Assembly (NCBI GenBank): GCA_027422505.1 | Contig: JAPQWV010000005.1 | Coordinates: 11,413,501-11,477,500 of the forward strand | Reading direction: 5' to 3' | DNA: 64,000 nt | Source of the DNA: Craterostigma plantagineum | Taxonomy: Eukaryota > Streptophyta > Magnoliopsida > Lamiales > Linderniaceae | In this document: in pieces, positions 45,713 to 57,265 of the stretch | Layout: every line of letters begins with the position of its first letter | How positions within the stretch are numbered: the first letter of the stretch is position 1 | Made by a program: the position numbers and the translations under genes | Notes under the pieces: generated by a model | What the model saw: only the letters and a program-made list of their open reading frames with translations | The model's database searches: none | Told to the model about the DNA's origin: nothing

Positions 45713-47808
45713 TCTCTTCCTTAGTGTTCAATCTTCAATTCAGCGCGGGTTATCATTGTTGGGCACATGGAGAATCTCTCGAGTCCTAACAATCTCCCCC
45801 TTGCTCCCCTGCAAAGGCTATCTCCTCTTCTTGTGGAGGATTTAAATGAACTTTCAACTAGAACCCTCTTGTCTTGATGCTATATGTTGTAGACCGGATG
45901 TACACTGTGATCCACGCCTCGACATTCGTTTCTTGATGATGTCGCAGATCTTTGAAATTTTGTTTGCATCTTGTCCTTGTCTTTTTCCGTATTTTGTAGT
46001 CGTCAAGTCTTCTCCAATCTTTTTCTTCTCAGGTTCGGCCTCGAGGAAGCTTCTCTGGCTCCAGAAGAAGGTATGCGTGGGGTGTCTTTTAACATGTGCC
46101 AAAGCTCCTTTGGAATGTGACATTGTAGGTTCCAATGGAGTTCAGCTTCATCGCGGTAAGCGCGACGGAATTCTGATGGTGAGCGTGGGATCTGTTATAA
46201 AATGTGCCAAGGCTCCTTCTAAATGTGACGTTTGAGTGCAGGAGAGCCCGACTTTATGGTGGTACGCACAGCAGAAATTGTGGGTGGTCCGACCTGTTTA
46301 TTTATATGTATTCCCATGTCTCCCTCATGACGATTCGTGTTAACGAGATCGGCATGCTTGTATAGAAGGCAAAGAAGGTGGTAATAACCAGACAGAGCCA
46401 CTAAGGTAATCCGTTGACACGACTTCAGAGACTAACTCCAAGACGTGGCTGTGACGATAGGACTTGATAAACCAGGGCCTCTTAGATGTCACGTTAACAT
46501 CGTTCAAAAGTCTAGCTCGGGACGATGGCCTAGTCCGTTGTTGTTTTGATGTTGCAACGGAAGGACTTCCTTCCAATCTTGGAATCACATCTACGAGAGA
46601 TGTGTCTATGGAAGTTCTGATCTGGTCAAGAAGTCCAGATGAGAAAAGGTGTATGTGTCCTAGAAAGTATAAAACATTTAGATAGTGAGGGCACCTAGAC
46701 TCGATGTGTTCAATAAAGTTCAGTGGTGTGGGCTAATCACCACTTAATTCAATATCTCCTGCTTCGAAGTGAAGCGGTGATAGATTACGTGGCTCCCCGT
46801 GATTTAGTGAAACATCGCTTTGTTGAGAATCAATGAGTGGGTAAGGCTCAGTTGTGCATGCGCCATTGGACCAAATGAGGCGACTTCTACCCGGGAGCTG
46901 ATAAAAGTCAACTCATGTACCTATATGGGATGGCCCGAATGTTTTGTGAGGTGAGGGATATGTGTATCGTCTGCTCTTCGGTCTTGTCAAGAATTGCCAA
47001 ACGGGAATGTGGCTTATGGACATGAAATCTTCACTAACACTCGGCTACGTTCCAGGGTTAGGTTCATTTTGGTCTGACTAAACCATGGGAACTTAGAATC
47101 CATGCGTTCGTCAATTGTGGTGAGAGATGCTTGATTAGCAAGTCGGAGCAGGTCGGTTGATGTCGTCTTCTTGTTAGTGTAAGGATGCCACCTTCGCCTT
47201 TTTGAAATTCTTGAGTTCTCAAGGGTTGCTTTTTTTTTGTTTGGAGTCCGTCTTGGAGGTGAGAGTGCTTGAGAGCACTTTTCCTTTTTTTTTCTTTTAT
47301 ATATATATACATATTATCGTAATGGTAGTAGATATGTAGTATCGTAATAGATATAGGTATATGTATACATATATGTATATGAGTTAAAGTAAGTTTTCTC
47401 CCCCTCAAATCGTGCACCTTAAGATGTACTCCCCCTACTCTCCCCTCATAAATATAACGTGATACTTTCCCTCAATCTATGCACGTTTAAGAATTTAAGC
47501 TCTCTCCCAATTAAACAAGCGTAAATGTATTTTTCTTTTCAGAGCAGATGCAAACTAAAGAATTATTGTTCTTTGAAAATGCATATTAAAAATGTACGTT
47601 TTTCGCTTTTTTCGCTCTATGTTAAAATAGGTATTTTGCGCTTCAGCTCATATGCATACAGAAAAATCTAAGTTCAAAACTTCTTTAAGATGCATGCATA
47701 ATGAAAATGTACCAATGGAGGATATTTAGTCATTTCAGCTCATATGCATGCTAAAATATAAAATTTAAAGTTCTTAATGCATGTTTCTAATGTACCCTCG
47801 CCTCGTGT

Positions 47809-47936
47809 GGTTGCTCGCATCGCTAGTCAGCCGTGTATGTGGAGCAACCCGAGATACCATATACGCTGGGATGTTTGGCTGCCCTCGTCGCATACCAGTC
47901 ATGAGTGTGGAGCAGCTTTCTTAGTACCTACCCATG
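47809..47936 (-). repeat. Two tandem pseudoknot units
   Basis: On the minus strand, unit 1 (47936-47877) has stem CATGGGT with ACTCATG and loop GCTGCTC pairing with GGGCAGC through one G-U. Unit 2 (47865-47809) has stem CGTATAT with ATACACG (one mismatch) and loop GGTTGCTC pairing perfectly with GAGCAACC. The spacing is 68-71 bp. Confidence 0.55.
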
Positions 47937-48759
47937 CTGGGAATCTGCAAAATTTTATCGGGACTTTGGTACCCATTTTTGGATGGGTCCTCCCTTGTTA
48001 GCAGAAAACAAGTTAAGCACATTTGGTTCAGATATTGATCCTAAATCACCATTTAAAGTCCTATTCAATTTTATTTGTGATTTAGGCTAGAGGGAAATGA
48101 CAATTCAGCGGGTGAATGTGTGCCTAGGTTTAGAAGACCCAAAGATTTTCTCCCTAGCCAGTCGCATAAGATGCTATCTAGAATGAATCTGGACTGGGTA
48201 TTTCAAGTAGGAATATGAGCTTATGGCACTATATGCATCATTGGATGATGAGTCGTATTTCCTACGAGAGTTCACATCATTCACTCTATAATTATGAATT
48301 TGCGGGATTTCAGAAGTTCGTTTGCTTAAGCTTGGAACTTCTTCTTTGCACGCTTCCCTTTCGATAGGAATGGGAGAGGAAAAATCTTAACATTTTCGAC
48401 TTTAATTTTCAATGATAATATTGATTTTCCTTGCTCCTTCCTAATTTTAATTTGTTCCTTGCTCCTTTGCTCGACTTTTACTTAACGTTTCTGCTTCAGT
48501 CAATATTGACTTAGAATGATTAGTAAAAGCCTTTTCAGTTTTAGGAACAAAGATGCTTCTTTTAGTTTTGTTTTCTTTACCTGTTTTGAGGAAGATGTAT
48601 TATTTGACAAGTCATTTGAAACAGATAAAGACGGGGAATTTGAGATATAAAATCTCCTTTAAAAGATTTTCCTTTTCAGCACCAAAACCTCTTCTTTCAG
48701 AGTCCAAAAGTATCTTGTAAATTTTTTAATTTACGAAGTGTCTCTATAGTAAAGATTGA

Positions 48760-49210
48760 GAAGGTGGTATTTTGTTCTCCGTGGATTTATATATCTTGGA
48801 TTCTGAGTTTGTTTATATGCCGCGGGTTGTTTCAATGAGGCTAGGGCCGAACTCTCCAAGTTGGGTGGTTCAAGCATCACACTTCATCTCCCTTCCTCTC
48901 CTTGGATGATAGCAATTGCCTCATTCATGCTGGGAAATACTTGCCGAGTGAGTATTTCAGTTCTCACGGCATCGAATTCTACATTTAACCTAGCCACGAA
49001 TTTATACGTTCCTTCCTTTTCCACGAAGTTCTTTAGTGCGGCTACATCTGTTGGACATGTCATCTGGATATTCTGGTAGTGATCAATTTCTTGCCACAAC
49101 GTCTGGAGGAATTTGAATATTCCATAATGGTTCTGTTTCCTTGTTTAGTAGTAGCCACCTTTACTTTGATTTCATAGATTTGGGCAGCATCATTCACTTT
49201 GGAATATGTC
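48760..49210 (-). pseudogene. gag C-terminal half of the 40968-51814 Copia
   Basis: The open segment 49099-48884 reads WQEIDHYQNIQMTCPTDVAA, then GTYKFVARLNVEFDAVRTEI and AIAIIQGEEGR, the UBN2-type capsid region. Upstream, to 49210, YSKVNDAAQIYEIKVKVATT is in another frame. It continues the exon interrupted by the solo LTR. No zinc knuckle survives before the truncated Sirevirus relative. Confidence 0.85.
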
Positions 49211-51215
49211 TGTTGAGGTGTATGCCCTAGATGCCGTACGAGGAGTGGGAGTACGAGGGCAATTTTGTAGTAGTGTTTAGAAATGTAACTGGATTATCTT
49301 TCATTTATGGAATGATTGAATATTCCAAATAAATAAATTAAATGGCAAATTATTAATAAGTCTAATGATTTCACCTTGCAGTCTACGTGAATAAGACAAA
49401 TTAATGAAACCATAATATTGGCAGTTCAGTTACTGATTCCGTGGGGACAGAGAGGGGGCACCAGTAAGCTGAGATACTGCAATATTAAATTAGTCAACAA
49501 GTCTAAGTCTCCAGCAGGGTGACTCAATTGACGAGTACGACTTGTTTGTCGATGGGTCCAATACGGTAGTGCCAACCATTAACTTGGGAAGTGCGAGCCC
49601 GTGACATTGATACAAGATGAATAAGGGAATTATCTATATTTGGACACTTATTTGTAATCGAATGATCACACGCTTGGATTGCCCTTGATCGATCGATTGA
49701 CTGTAGTAGTCTACGTGAACCTTAGAAACGAAAGGGTTAACTCGGGGTTGGTCTTGAGGTCTTGACTTGTCACTAGTTTGCTAGGCTCGTCTTGCCGGTG
49801 GCATGGGTCAGCGGTGAAATGCGGTCTTGAATTTTCGATGCGATTGCCGGTTGAACTGCGGAGCGGGATTTACGGTCTCGATTAAATTTGAGGTTAACGT
49901 CCTATGGCAAGTTTAATGTGCAGGAATTTACCCAAGACTCTGGCCAGAGCAAATAACTTAACGCGATAGTCGCGGAGGGCAGTTTAGGTATTTTCACCGA
50001 CACAAGCGACATAGAGTCGAGTTTTGTAAGTTTGACTATGCGTGACTTTCACTCGACCGGGACAAACATAAAGGGTTTATGCGTAGGACGAAAATCTAAA
50101 GTCGGTTGGTCGATTATGATTTGATCAAATTCATACTCAACTTGAGATCTGTTCGGCACCACGGGGCTGGCTAGGTGAATGCCGAACTCCTAGATTCCTC
50201 CTAGGCCGGTTGAGACGAACCAAGAGAGTCGGGCTTAAAAAGAATAACCGACACAGCGTCTATATCAGAGAGACTAGGCTAGGTCCTAGATTGAGAGTCT
50301 AGGGTCTGGGGCTTGGCCAAAATCTCAAATGGCCGAAAATGCGAAGTTTGACTAGTGAGGGGTAAAATGGTCTTTTCACCTAACGAAATATTTTGAAATA
50401 AGATATTGCTCATTTAATATTTGGTATATGATTTAATTAGATTTAAATCTTCATTATTGTTTTAGAAAAATAATATATTTAATTTGGAATTAAATAAAAT
50501 ATATTAGATATATATATATATATAAATTTCGATTTTAATTAAGAATTAATTTCGAAAATTATTAAATATATTTATATTGGATATTGTATATTTCAGATAT
50601 ACTAATATAGTATTTTAATTAATTATTATACTAAATATTTCATTAATTGAATTTAAAGTTTGAATTTTCAATTCATAACTTAGTAAAAACAAGACTTAGT
50701 AAAAGAGGAGGTGGTTGAGGATTTTTCTCCCACCATCAACCTAATTTCGTCCAGCTCTGGGTAGTATAATAGCATTTATGAAACCCTAGCTTAAAGAAGA
50801 AGTTGATTTTCGAAATCCAAACAAAAAGGAGAAGGAAAAGGCTTTCTCGTTCTATATTCTCTCATCTCTCTCGGCCTTGTTAAGACTCGAGGGGCAGCCG
50901 AGCTTGAATCTAGCCATTTTAAACAAGCTAGGGCTGGGACGTTGTAAGGTGCCGGCGTGACGATCTTGTGCATAGAAACTTGTTCGTGTGCTTTTGGCTA
51001 AGGAGAGGGGCATTACACCTCAGGGAAAAGAAGGGTTCGAAGCTAGCAACCTTCACAAGTGTCGTCAAGGTATCATGGCTGAAAACTCTGTCTTTTGGGT
51101 CATTATATTCTTGTGTTTGTAACCGATCTATCTTGCAACGGCGGGAAGCCTCGAAAAATTTTAAATTCCGCCTTTCAAGGAACGTGGGTCCGAGAAGCCT
51201 CGGGGAATCCCAACA
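49211..51215 (+). mobile_element. Solo LTR of an Angela-like Copia
   Basis: It starts TGTTGAGGTGTATGCCCTAG and ends GGGAATCCCAACA, 2005 bp, flanked by a perfect duplication ATGTC (49206-49210, 51216-51220) inside the gag of the surrounding Copia. The start matches, reversed, the LTR piece at 52590-52766, which borders Angela-like RNase H, so the family is Angela-like. No internal region remains. It is AT-rich at 50440-50660. Confidence 0.9.
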
Positions 51216-51220
51216 ATGTC

Positions 51221-51558
51221 GTGTGAATGGTGTCCCAAATTTCTTTGGCGCTGCTCAGGAACATCAACGTGTCGCTGATGTCTGATGTCATTATATTCCA
51301 TAGCCATGACATCACCATGGAGTTTTCTACATCCCATGCATTGAAGGTGGGATCTGTTCTTGTCGGGGCTGGCTTAATGAGAGGTGGTCCAACTTTCCTT
51401 TTCCCTTTAAGAAGGTCTTGACGAGTTGAGACCACTTTAAATAATTTTTCCCATTTAGCCGATGAGCAAGTTGAATATTTTGCAGTTCCCAATGGTTGGT
51501 GTTTCCTTTTAATGCACTCATTCCTGATACGCTTGAGGAAGATGCCATGAGGATACAC
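51221..51558 (-). pseudogene. gag N-terminal part of the 40968-51814 Copia
   Basis: From ATG 51548 the minus strand reads QNIQLAHRLNGKNYLKWSQL, then after a frameshift AWDVENSMVMSWLWNIMTSD and SAKEIWDTIH. This is the start of a Copia gag (NxYxxW motif, then the WDxxNSMVxSWL motif). The join to 49210 across the solo LTR restores the expected protein order. Confidence 0.88.
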
Positions 51559-51580
51559 TTGTGTTGGTCGGTGCTTTAGG

Positions 51581-51592
51581 GCTCTGATACCA
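51581..51592 (-). promoter_or_regulatory. Primer-binding site (initiator tRNA-Met)
   Basis: The minus strand reads TGGTATCAGAGC immediately next to the LTR start at 51593. Confidence 0.92.
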
Positions 51593-51814
51593 TGTTAAAT
51601 TTAGAGAACTTGTAGAGTAACTTACTTTCTGACTGTTATTTTCGCGGAGATAGATTCAACCCTATATATGAACTTACTTTCTAACTTGTAGATCATATCT
51701 AAGATCATATCTATGATCATATCTAAGGAAGATATCATAGCACATATTATTAGGAACTAACCAGCCCAAATCTAGGAACTAACTTAATATTCAAATATTC
51801 GAAATATTTTGACA
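51593..51814 (-). repeat. 5' LTR (element orientation) of the 40968-51814 Copia
   Basis: 222 bp, similar to 40968-41185 with several substitutions and small indels, so this insertion is older than the elements nested in it. Confidence 0.93.
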
Positions 51815-51819
51815 TGGAG

Positions 51820-52589
51820 ACATGTTGATTATTTGAAGGTAAATGTTTAAAAAGAACCGATCAAAGGCGAGTCAATTTAAAAACTTTCCTTTGAACTCAC
51901 AGGTGTAAAAGCAATTGTGTACAAAAAGAGCAAACTAAACGAAACATAACCTGCTTCACAACTGAGGTTTTGTACGCGATTTTTTTTCTTTTTGTAAATG
52001 TGCATGCAGGTACATATAATTCAAAATCCTCCATCACAGAACAAAATATGTGTCGTCAAGTTTGCTCTTTCCCCATAAGTAGATTTTTTTCTTACTCTGT
52101 TATTTAAACGAAAAGTTCTTACATTAAAATCGCCTTTGATCAGTTCCTTTCTAATCATTTACCTTCCAAACATTTTTACCTTCCAAAAATCAACATGCAA
52201 GTATATTTGCGCATGCATATATTTTGAAAAATAACAAATGAGCGCAAAAACGTCAAAAAACAAGTTTGTATCATCTAGTTTGCTCTTTAATCTTTAGCAG
52301 ATACATTATTACTTTATTATTTCTGGACAACGAGGATACTTTATTAATAATAATACGGATTGCACGCTATCTGAGGATGCTTTATGAGCACAAAGAATAA
52401 TCACGAAAGAAGGCGTGCATGGCGAGCCTATGTGAAATTTGCGAGATCAATCTACCATGTTTCAATCTTTTTAATTTTTGAGAAGGAAGAAGATAGATGT
52501 TCTCCAATGTTTCTTGAGTTCGTCATAGATGCCATTCTCTCTCCTCGTTTCAGATGGTTCAAGCTGCTATGAGGCTTGAAGAAAAGCAA
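51820..52589. repeat. Inverted-repeat stretch, no gene
   Basis: Sequence from 40886-40967 plus 51815-51890 is roughly the reverse complement of 52130-52290: both include AGAGCAAACTAG..., GCGC..ATTTGT and CTGATCAAAGGCG or close variants. Further AGAGCAAACT-type ends occur near 51925 and 52065 (inverted). This suggests a foldback or MITE cluster. 52384-52572 has an open frame of 62 codons with no recognisable homology. Confidence 0.5.
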
Positions 52590-53631
52590 TCAATAGTGAG
52601 TACGTGAAAACAAATTAGTGGTATTGGTTATCGAATAATAAATTAGTTTCGAATAAGATCACTACGTTAATCGAAGTAATCAAATTACATCACTAAACAC
52701 TACACAATTACCAAATTGCCTTCGTACACTCAGTCCTTGTACGGCATCTAGGGATATACCTCAACAATCTCCCACTTGCACTAACGCCACACGCTATCAT
52801 ATCTTAACCCTATTCTATCGATTTGTCGATCGAGCACTACCTGTGGTAGTGGCTTCGTGAACGGGTCCGCTGCATTCTCTGCAGAGGCGATTTTCTGTAT
52901 GGCTATCGAGCCATTTCCAACAAACCCACGTCGCACGTGGTATTTTCTCTCTATTTGTTTGGATTTACTGTGAGCATGTGGTTCCTTAGCTTCTGCGATT
53001 GACCCGCTGTTGTCGCACCTCAATGGCAGCGGGCAATCCACTATGCGAGGTACCACTTGTAGTTTCTCCAAGAACTTGTGTATCCAAACACCCTCCTTGG
53101 CAGCTTCTGAAGCTGCGATGTACTCCGCTTCAGTGGTGGAATCAGCAGTTGTGCTTTGCTTGGAACTTTTTCAAGACATTGTGCCACCATTGAGCATAAA
53201 GACAAAACCTGAAGTAGACTTTAGGTCATCACATATGATTGGAAGTCCGAATTTTATATCCATCGACTTTCAATTCTCCTGTACCATAGATCAGTATCAA
53301 GTCCTTAGTCCATCTAACGTACTTCAGAACTGTCTTAACTGCCGCCCAATGTTCCTTATCGGGGTTAGCATGAAACTTACTCACTAAGCTCACAACGTAC
53401 GCTATGTCCGGTTGCATGCAAGCATCGCATCCGTCAGGCTACCCACAGCTGAATCATAGGGGACTCCACTCATCTCTTGTCTTTGTACCTCATTCAGAGG
53501 AGACATAGCCTTTGAGAGATGAATACCATGCCTCATAGGTAGGAACCCTTCTTAGAGTCATCCATCTTAAACCTTTTAAGATTTATCTAAGTAAAGGGCC
53601 TGAGACAAGCCTATTGACCTTATAGCCCTTG
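52590..53631 (-). mobile_element. Angela-like Copia fragment: partial 3' LTR and RNase H/RT
   Basis: An LTR piece ends TACCTCAACA at 52766, followed by the purine tract complement ATCTCCCACTTGCA and leftward pol. It is interrupted at 53631 by the plus-strand Angela element; the rest would lie beyond the window. The left limit of the LTR piece is approximate. Confidence 0.8.
52781..53620 (-). pseudogene. RT/RNase H remnant of the Angela-like fragment
   Basis: It reads QPDIAYVVSLVSKFHANPDK and KTVLKYVRWTKDLILIYG (53417-53229), then after frame breaks CEAEY-type sequence and PLPLRCDNSGSIAEAKEPHA, SENAADPFTKPLPQ (53071-52781). It is homologous to the pol at 12794-13500. Frameshifts are at about 53180 and 53420-53560. 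Confidence 0.88.
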
Positions 53632-56600
53632 TTAGGAATATGCCATCGAATGCTATACGAGGATTAGATTGTATAGGGCATTAGCTTATTTATCATGCGA
53701 CTTCTTATGTAATAAAATATTTCGTGTGTTCATTGAAAGGCATTGTTCGTTTATTGATATATGAGTTCTTTGCTTAGTATCTGATAAAGCAATAAATGAA
53801 CAAATCTAAATGTGTCAAGTTGAGTCACTGTTCTCGATGGGCACGAGAGAGGAACGCACCAGTGGACTCTTAACCTCAAACATTAAAAGTTCGTAAGCAT
53901 AAGGCTCCAGTTGGGTGCTGGATAACCGATCATGACTTATTTTCGATGACTTATCGGGTGCCGATATCCCGCTTGGAAGCGGAGGTCATGACTTGTGATA
54001 CAAGTCGAATCAATGGATTGAATAGTTTCATGGACACTGACTCACGGGTCGTACGGTCGAATATGTCTTATTACTCAAGGAGTGTTAATGACCGACGACA
54101 ACACTATAGTCTGCGTGAACCTTAGACCGAAAGGTGCTTTGACGGAGTTGACTTCGAAGTCTCTACTGTCACTGGTTCCCCTCGACCCGATTTGCTGTTG
54201 CATGGGTCAGCGAGCCAGATACGGTCTTGATAACGATTTGTGATTGTCGAGCTCAGACCGCAATGTACGGATTTGCGATCTTGTAAGTAGTCGAGTGTAA
54301 CACCCGTAAAAAAATTTAATGCGGGAATGTGGTATAGTCAGAAGAATAGTTACGCAACTTAGAAATTTTAATAAAAGAACATATAAGTTTTGGAAGTTTG
54401 AATAAAATTGATTGTTTTGATAGAACATGTATCCGAAAATATTAAATAGTCTAAGAGAATATTTTTGGACTTTAAAGTAAACAATCGTTATAAAACGTTC
54501 TCGTGGACCTACCTAAAGTTTTCTTCATTGCACATAGACACAAAATTTTCGTATACAATATATATAGAAGTTCTCAGGCCCTAATTTTAAACAAATACAT
54601 CTAGAAGGTCTTCATGGTATTAATATAATATATACAAGTACAATGATTGGTGGAAAAGTCTTGAGCACATATAAGTTTTCGTCGTCATTCATCAATACAT
54701 ATATAAATATGATTGTACTTTAGTTGTAAGTATTAAACCTAAGAGAGCTAGGGTAACACGTGGAGACCACTTATATCATTGTAGATATGACTAATATAGT
54801 GTTTTCTTAATCCTAAGGTAAGCCTATACGTGTGTATATATATTAGTACTTATCATTATAAAGAGGAAACCCTTATGAACAAGAGTGGAACGAAAGGGAA
54901 AGAACAGGGAGAACTTCATCATGGTGATAGGATATTTCGACAACTCAATTCCTTTAGCAATTTTAAGGGTGGGATGTAAGGTTCCAATGTAGAGAGTTTC
55001 CCAGATTTCGTGACTGACTATATCAGGAGGACAGGTAAGTGAATTATTCATCTACAATACGTAAAAACTTATCTGAATTACGTGTTTTTATGTGCTTCAA
55101 TGATTTACGTGAATTATGTGCTTTACGTATATTTCATGTGAAATCACGAATTCATATGTTATCACGTCTATATGCATGGCACATGCATATCATATCACAG
55201 GGGTGAGATATTTACACCGCATTGAGACGGTTGATTTGAGATATTGTCGAGTGGGGTAGAATGAGATGTTTGTGATTTTTGTTGTTGACTCGTTGAGGAG
55301 TCGAGGTTGGTACTCGTATGACACCTGACGGTAGACAGGCGTGATCGATCTGTCTACTCGGGTGTGAACGTCCCTAGGTGCAAAACCGTCGTGATTATAT
55401 TTTAGCGGAGGGAGCGACTTGACAGGGCAGTTGCGTGAACGTCAAAACGCTGTCGGCGTAGGCTACCGCTTACGGAAGAGCGGCCTAGCAGGGCAGTTGC
55501 GTGATCGTCAAAACGCTGCTAGTGTAAGCTTCCGTATGTTATTGTTATGGGCGCGCGAGGTGTCGAGTCAGACCTAGGGCCCTGTGTTGTGTGATTTGAG
55601 ACAGGATTGTGGGAAAAGAAAGAGTGAACATTGCATGTGAGATATTGGGACCGGGAATGAGCGTTCACGTGCATACATGCATTTCTATTCACCTACTGGG
55701 CAAATCGCTCAGTGTTTACGTGTTGTAGGTACTGAGTCTGACGCCGACGCGCGTCAAGACTGAGGCGGCTGGTGGCGGTGCTCCACGGCTTTTGAGGGCA
55801 GGGCGGTACATGGATGAAGACCTGTGGAGCGATAATAGGGTTTTTGTTCTTTTGACAGTTTTGGGGCTACGCGCGTTGTATAGATACTACTATGTAAAAT
55901 AATATTTTATTATATTATATTATCTTTTAGGAAAAAGTATTTTTCTAGACGGGCCTTCCGCGGCTTACGTTGCGGAAATCCGCCACTAATCCTAATTAGA
56001 AAATGAGGGTCGTCACATCGAGACATGTGTCCTATGTGGACGGAGATAGAAAATTACGAAATCCTTGGCCAAGGTATTGAACTTACTCATGTTAGACATG
56101 GAGGGTAGTTTGGTAATTTGTCGCGTCTACGTTTTATCATAGAATCGAGTTCAGTGAGTTTGACATAGACCATGGCTCTCACTCGATTAGGACACAGCTG
56201 AAGGGTTTATATGTAGTACTATAATATATAGTAAGATCCTGGAATAAAGACTGGGTCGAAATCAAATCGGGTTACGGTCCGGTACTGCGGGATTGGCTAG
56301 GTAACTATTGGACTCTTGGATTCCTCCCTTGCCGATTGAGTCGAACCTAGAGAGTCGGGCTTAAAAAGGATCATCAACGTATACCGAGAAGGAGAAAAGT
56401 GTTTTGGGCCTTAACGGGCCTTGTGCCGTGCCTTAATGGGCCTCGGGCCATTTATTGGACCGAAGTCGGACTTCACAAGAAACTAACTTTAAGACTTGGA
56501 CTTGGCCAAGTGCTTAATAGGCTTGAGGGTAAAATTGGATCTTAAGCTAATTTCGAAATATGCCTTTGAGGGTATTTTCGAAATTTACTTATTTGATGTG

Positions 56601-57252
56601 TATAAATATGGAAATAAAATATTCGGAATATTATTTATTTTTAACTGAAAATCAAATATATATGGGATAATTTTCGAATATTTAATCCACATTTAAGATA
56701 TTCTATTTGGAGTAAATATCTGAAGTTAGTAAGGGTAATTATGGATTGTTTCCTTAATTGATTTGGAATCAAAAGGAAAGAGATATTTATGGCAAAAAGA
56801 TCTCACTGGATCATGGCTTAAAATTCGAAATTAAGGCTTGCTAATGGGCCAAAAATTTCGTGTCCTACCCTAATATAAAAAGGGTGAAACCCTCGTCCAA
56901 AACAACAACAAGTTACGCGCACAAAAAGCACACCGAAACACACACACCTTCTCCTGAAGCGATGGAACAGTTCTCTCAAGCCATCTTTAGAGAATTGATT
57001 CCGTGGTACACTGCGAGATTGGAGTGACGATTTAATGCCATCCACCACCATCGACGTAATGTTGAAGAAAATGACGAGGAGCTGCCACTCGCTTCAACTG
57101 GTAAATATCTACGAATTTGACCCGCCCTATTACGTGTCTATCTGTTACTATTTTGATCCGAGCTACGAGAGCAATCGGGGAACCCAGAAAATTTTTGTTC
57201 CACACCGTACCCCGGGACGTGGCGTCTCCGGGAGACACCGGGTAACCAAACA
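53632..57252 (+). repeat. Angela-type 5' LTR split by a solo LTR
   Basis: It runs TGTTAGGAATATGCC ... GGGTAACCAAACA. It contains the segment of about 82 bp (CTTGGCCAAGTGCTTAATAG..., near 56500-56580) missing from 10945-12778. Sequence on both sides of 54296-56017 matches the complete LTR continuously. Confidence 0.9.
54296..56017. mobile_element. Solo LTR, probably Ty3/gypsy, nested in the Angela LTR
   Basis: It starts TGTAACACCCGTAAAAA and ends GAGGGTCGTCACA, 1722 bp. A perfect duplication TCGAG flanks it (54291-54295, 56018-56022). The start resembles chromovirus (Tekay-type) LTRs. There is no internal region. A sequence AGGGCAGTTGCGTGA...CGTCAAAACGCTG is repeated at about 55424 and 55490. 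Confidence 0.88.
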
Positions 57253-57253
57253 G

Positions 57254-57265
57254 TGGTATCAGAGC
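57254..57265 (+). promoter_or_regulatory. Primer-binding site (initiator tRNA-Met)
   Basis: TGGTATCAGAGC lies one base after the LTR. Confidence 0.93.

Larger units (their letters stand above)
45381..48740 (-). mobile_element. Truncated Sirevirus relative inside the Copia protease region
   Basis: One LTR (45381-45712) starts TGTTGGTCCC and ends TTCCTAACA, matching the LTRs at 58770 and 62715. Leftward reading gives remnants of the same coiled-coil gag (48740-48380), the gag tail GGPIQKWVPK with a stop (about 47955-47990), two pseudoknot units (47809-47936), purine tracts (CTCCCCCTCA at 47399) and the 3' non-coding region. The 5' LTR, leader and gag start are absent, so a deletion has removed them along with the host Copia's protease site. 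The right edge is approximate (48730-48770). Confidence 0.8.
40968..51814 (-). mobile_element. Ty1/copia retrotransposon (Ivana/Ale-like) with three nested insertions
   Basis: LTRs 40968-41185 (218 bp) and 51593-51814 (222 bp) are bounded by a perfect target duplication TGGAG (40963-40967, 51815-51819). Reading leftward: primer-binding site, gag, protease end, integrase, RT, RNase H, purine tract TTGAGGGGGAG, LTR. A Cassandra (41930-42937), a truncated Sirevirus relative (45381-48740) and a solo LTR (49211-51215) interrupt it. Without them it is about 4.5 kb, normal for small-LTR Copia. The lineage is judged from gag and protease wording, so it is tentative. Confidence 0.92.

Noticed and set aside
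57254..57265. tRNA-Met gene fragments at TGGTATCAGAGC sites
   Set aside because: Only the 12-13 nt complementary to the tRNA 3' end are present, each next to an LTR; these are primer-binding sites.
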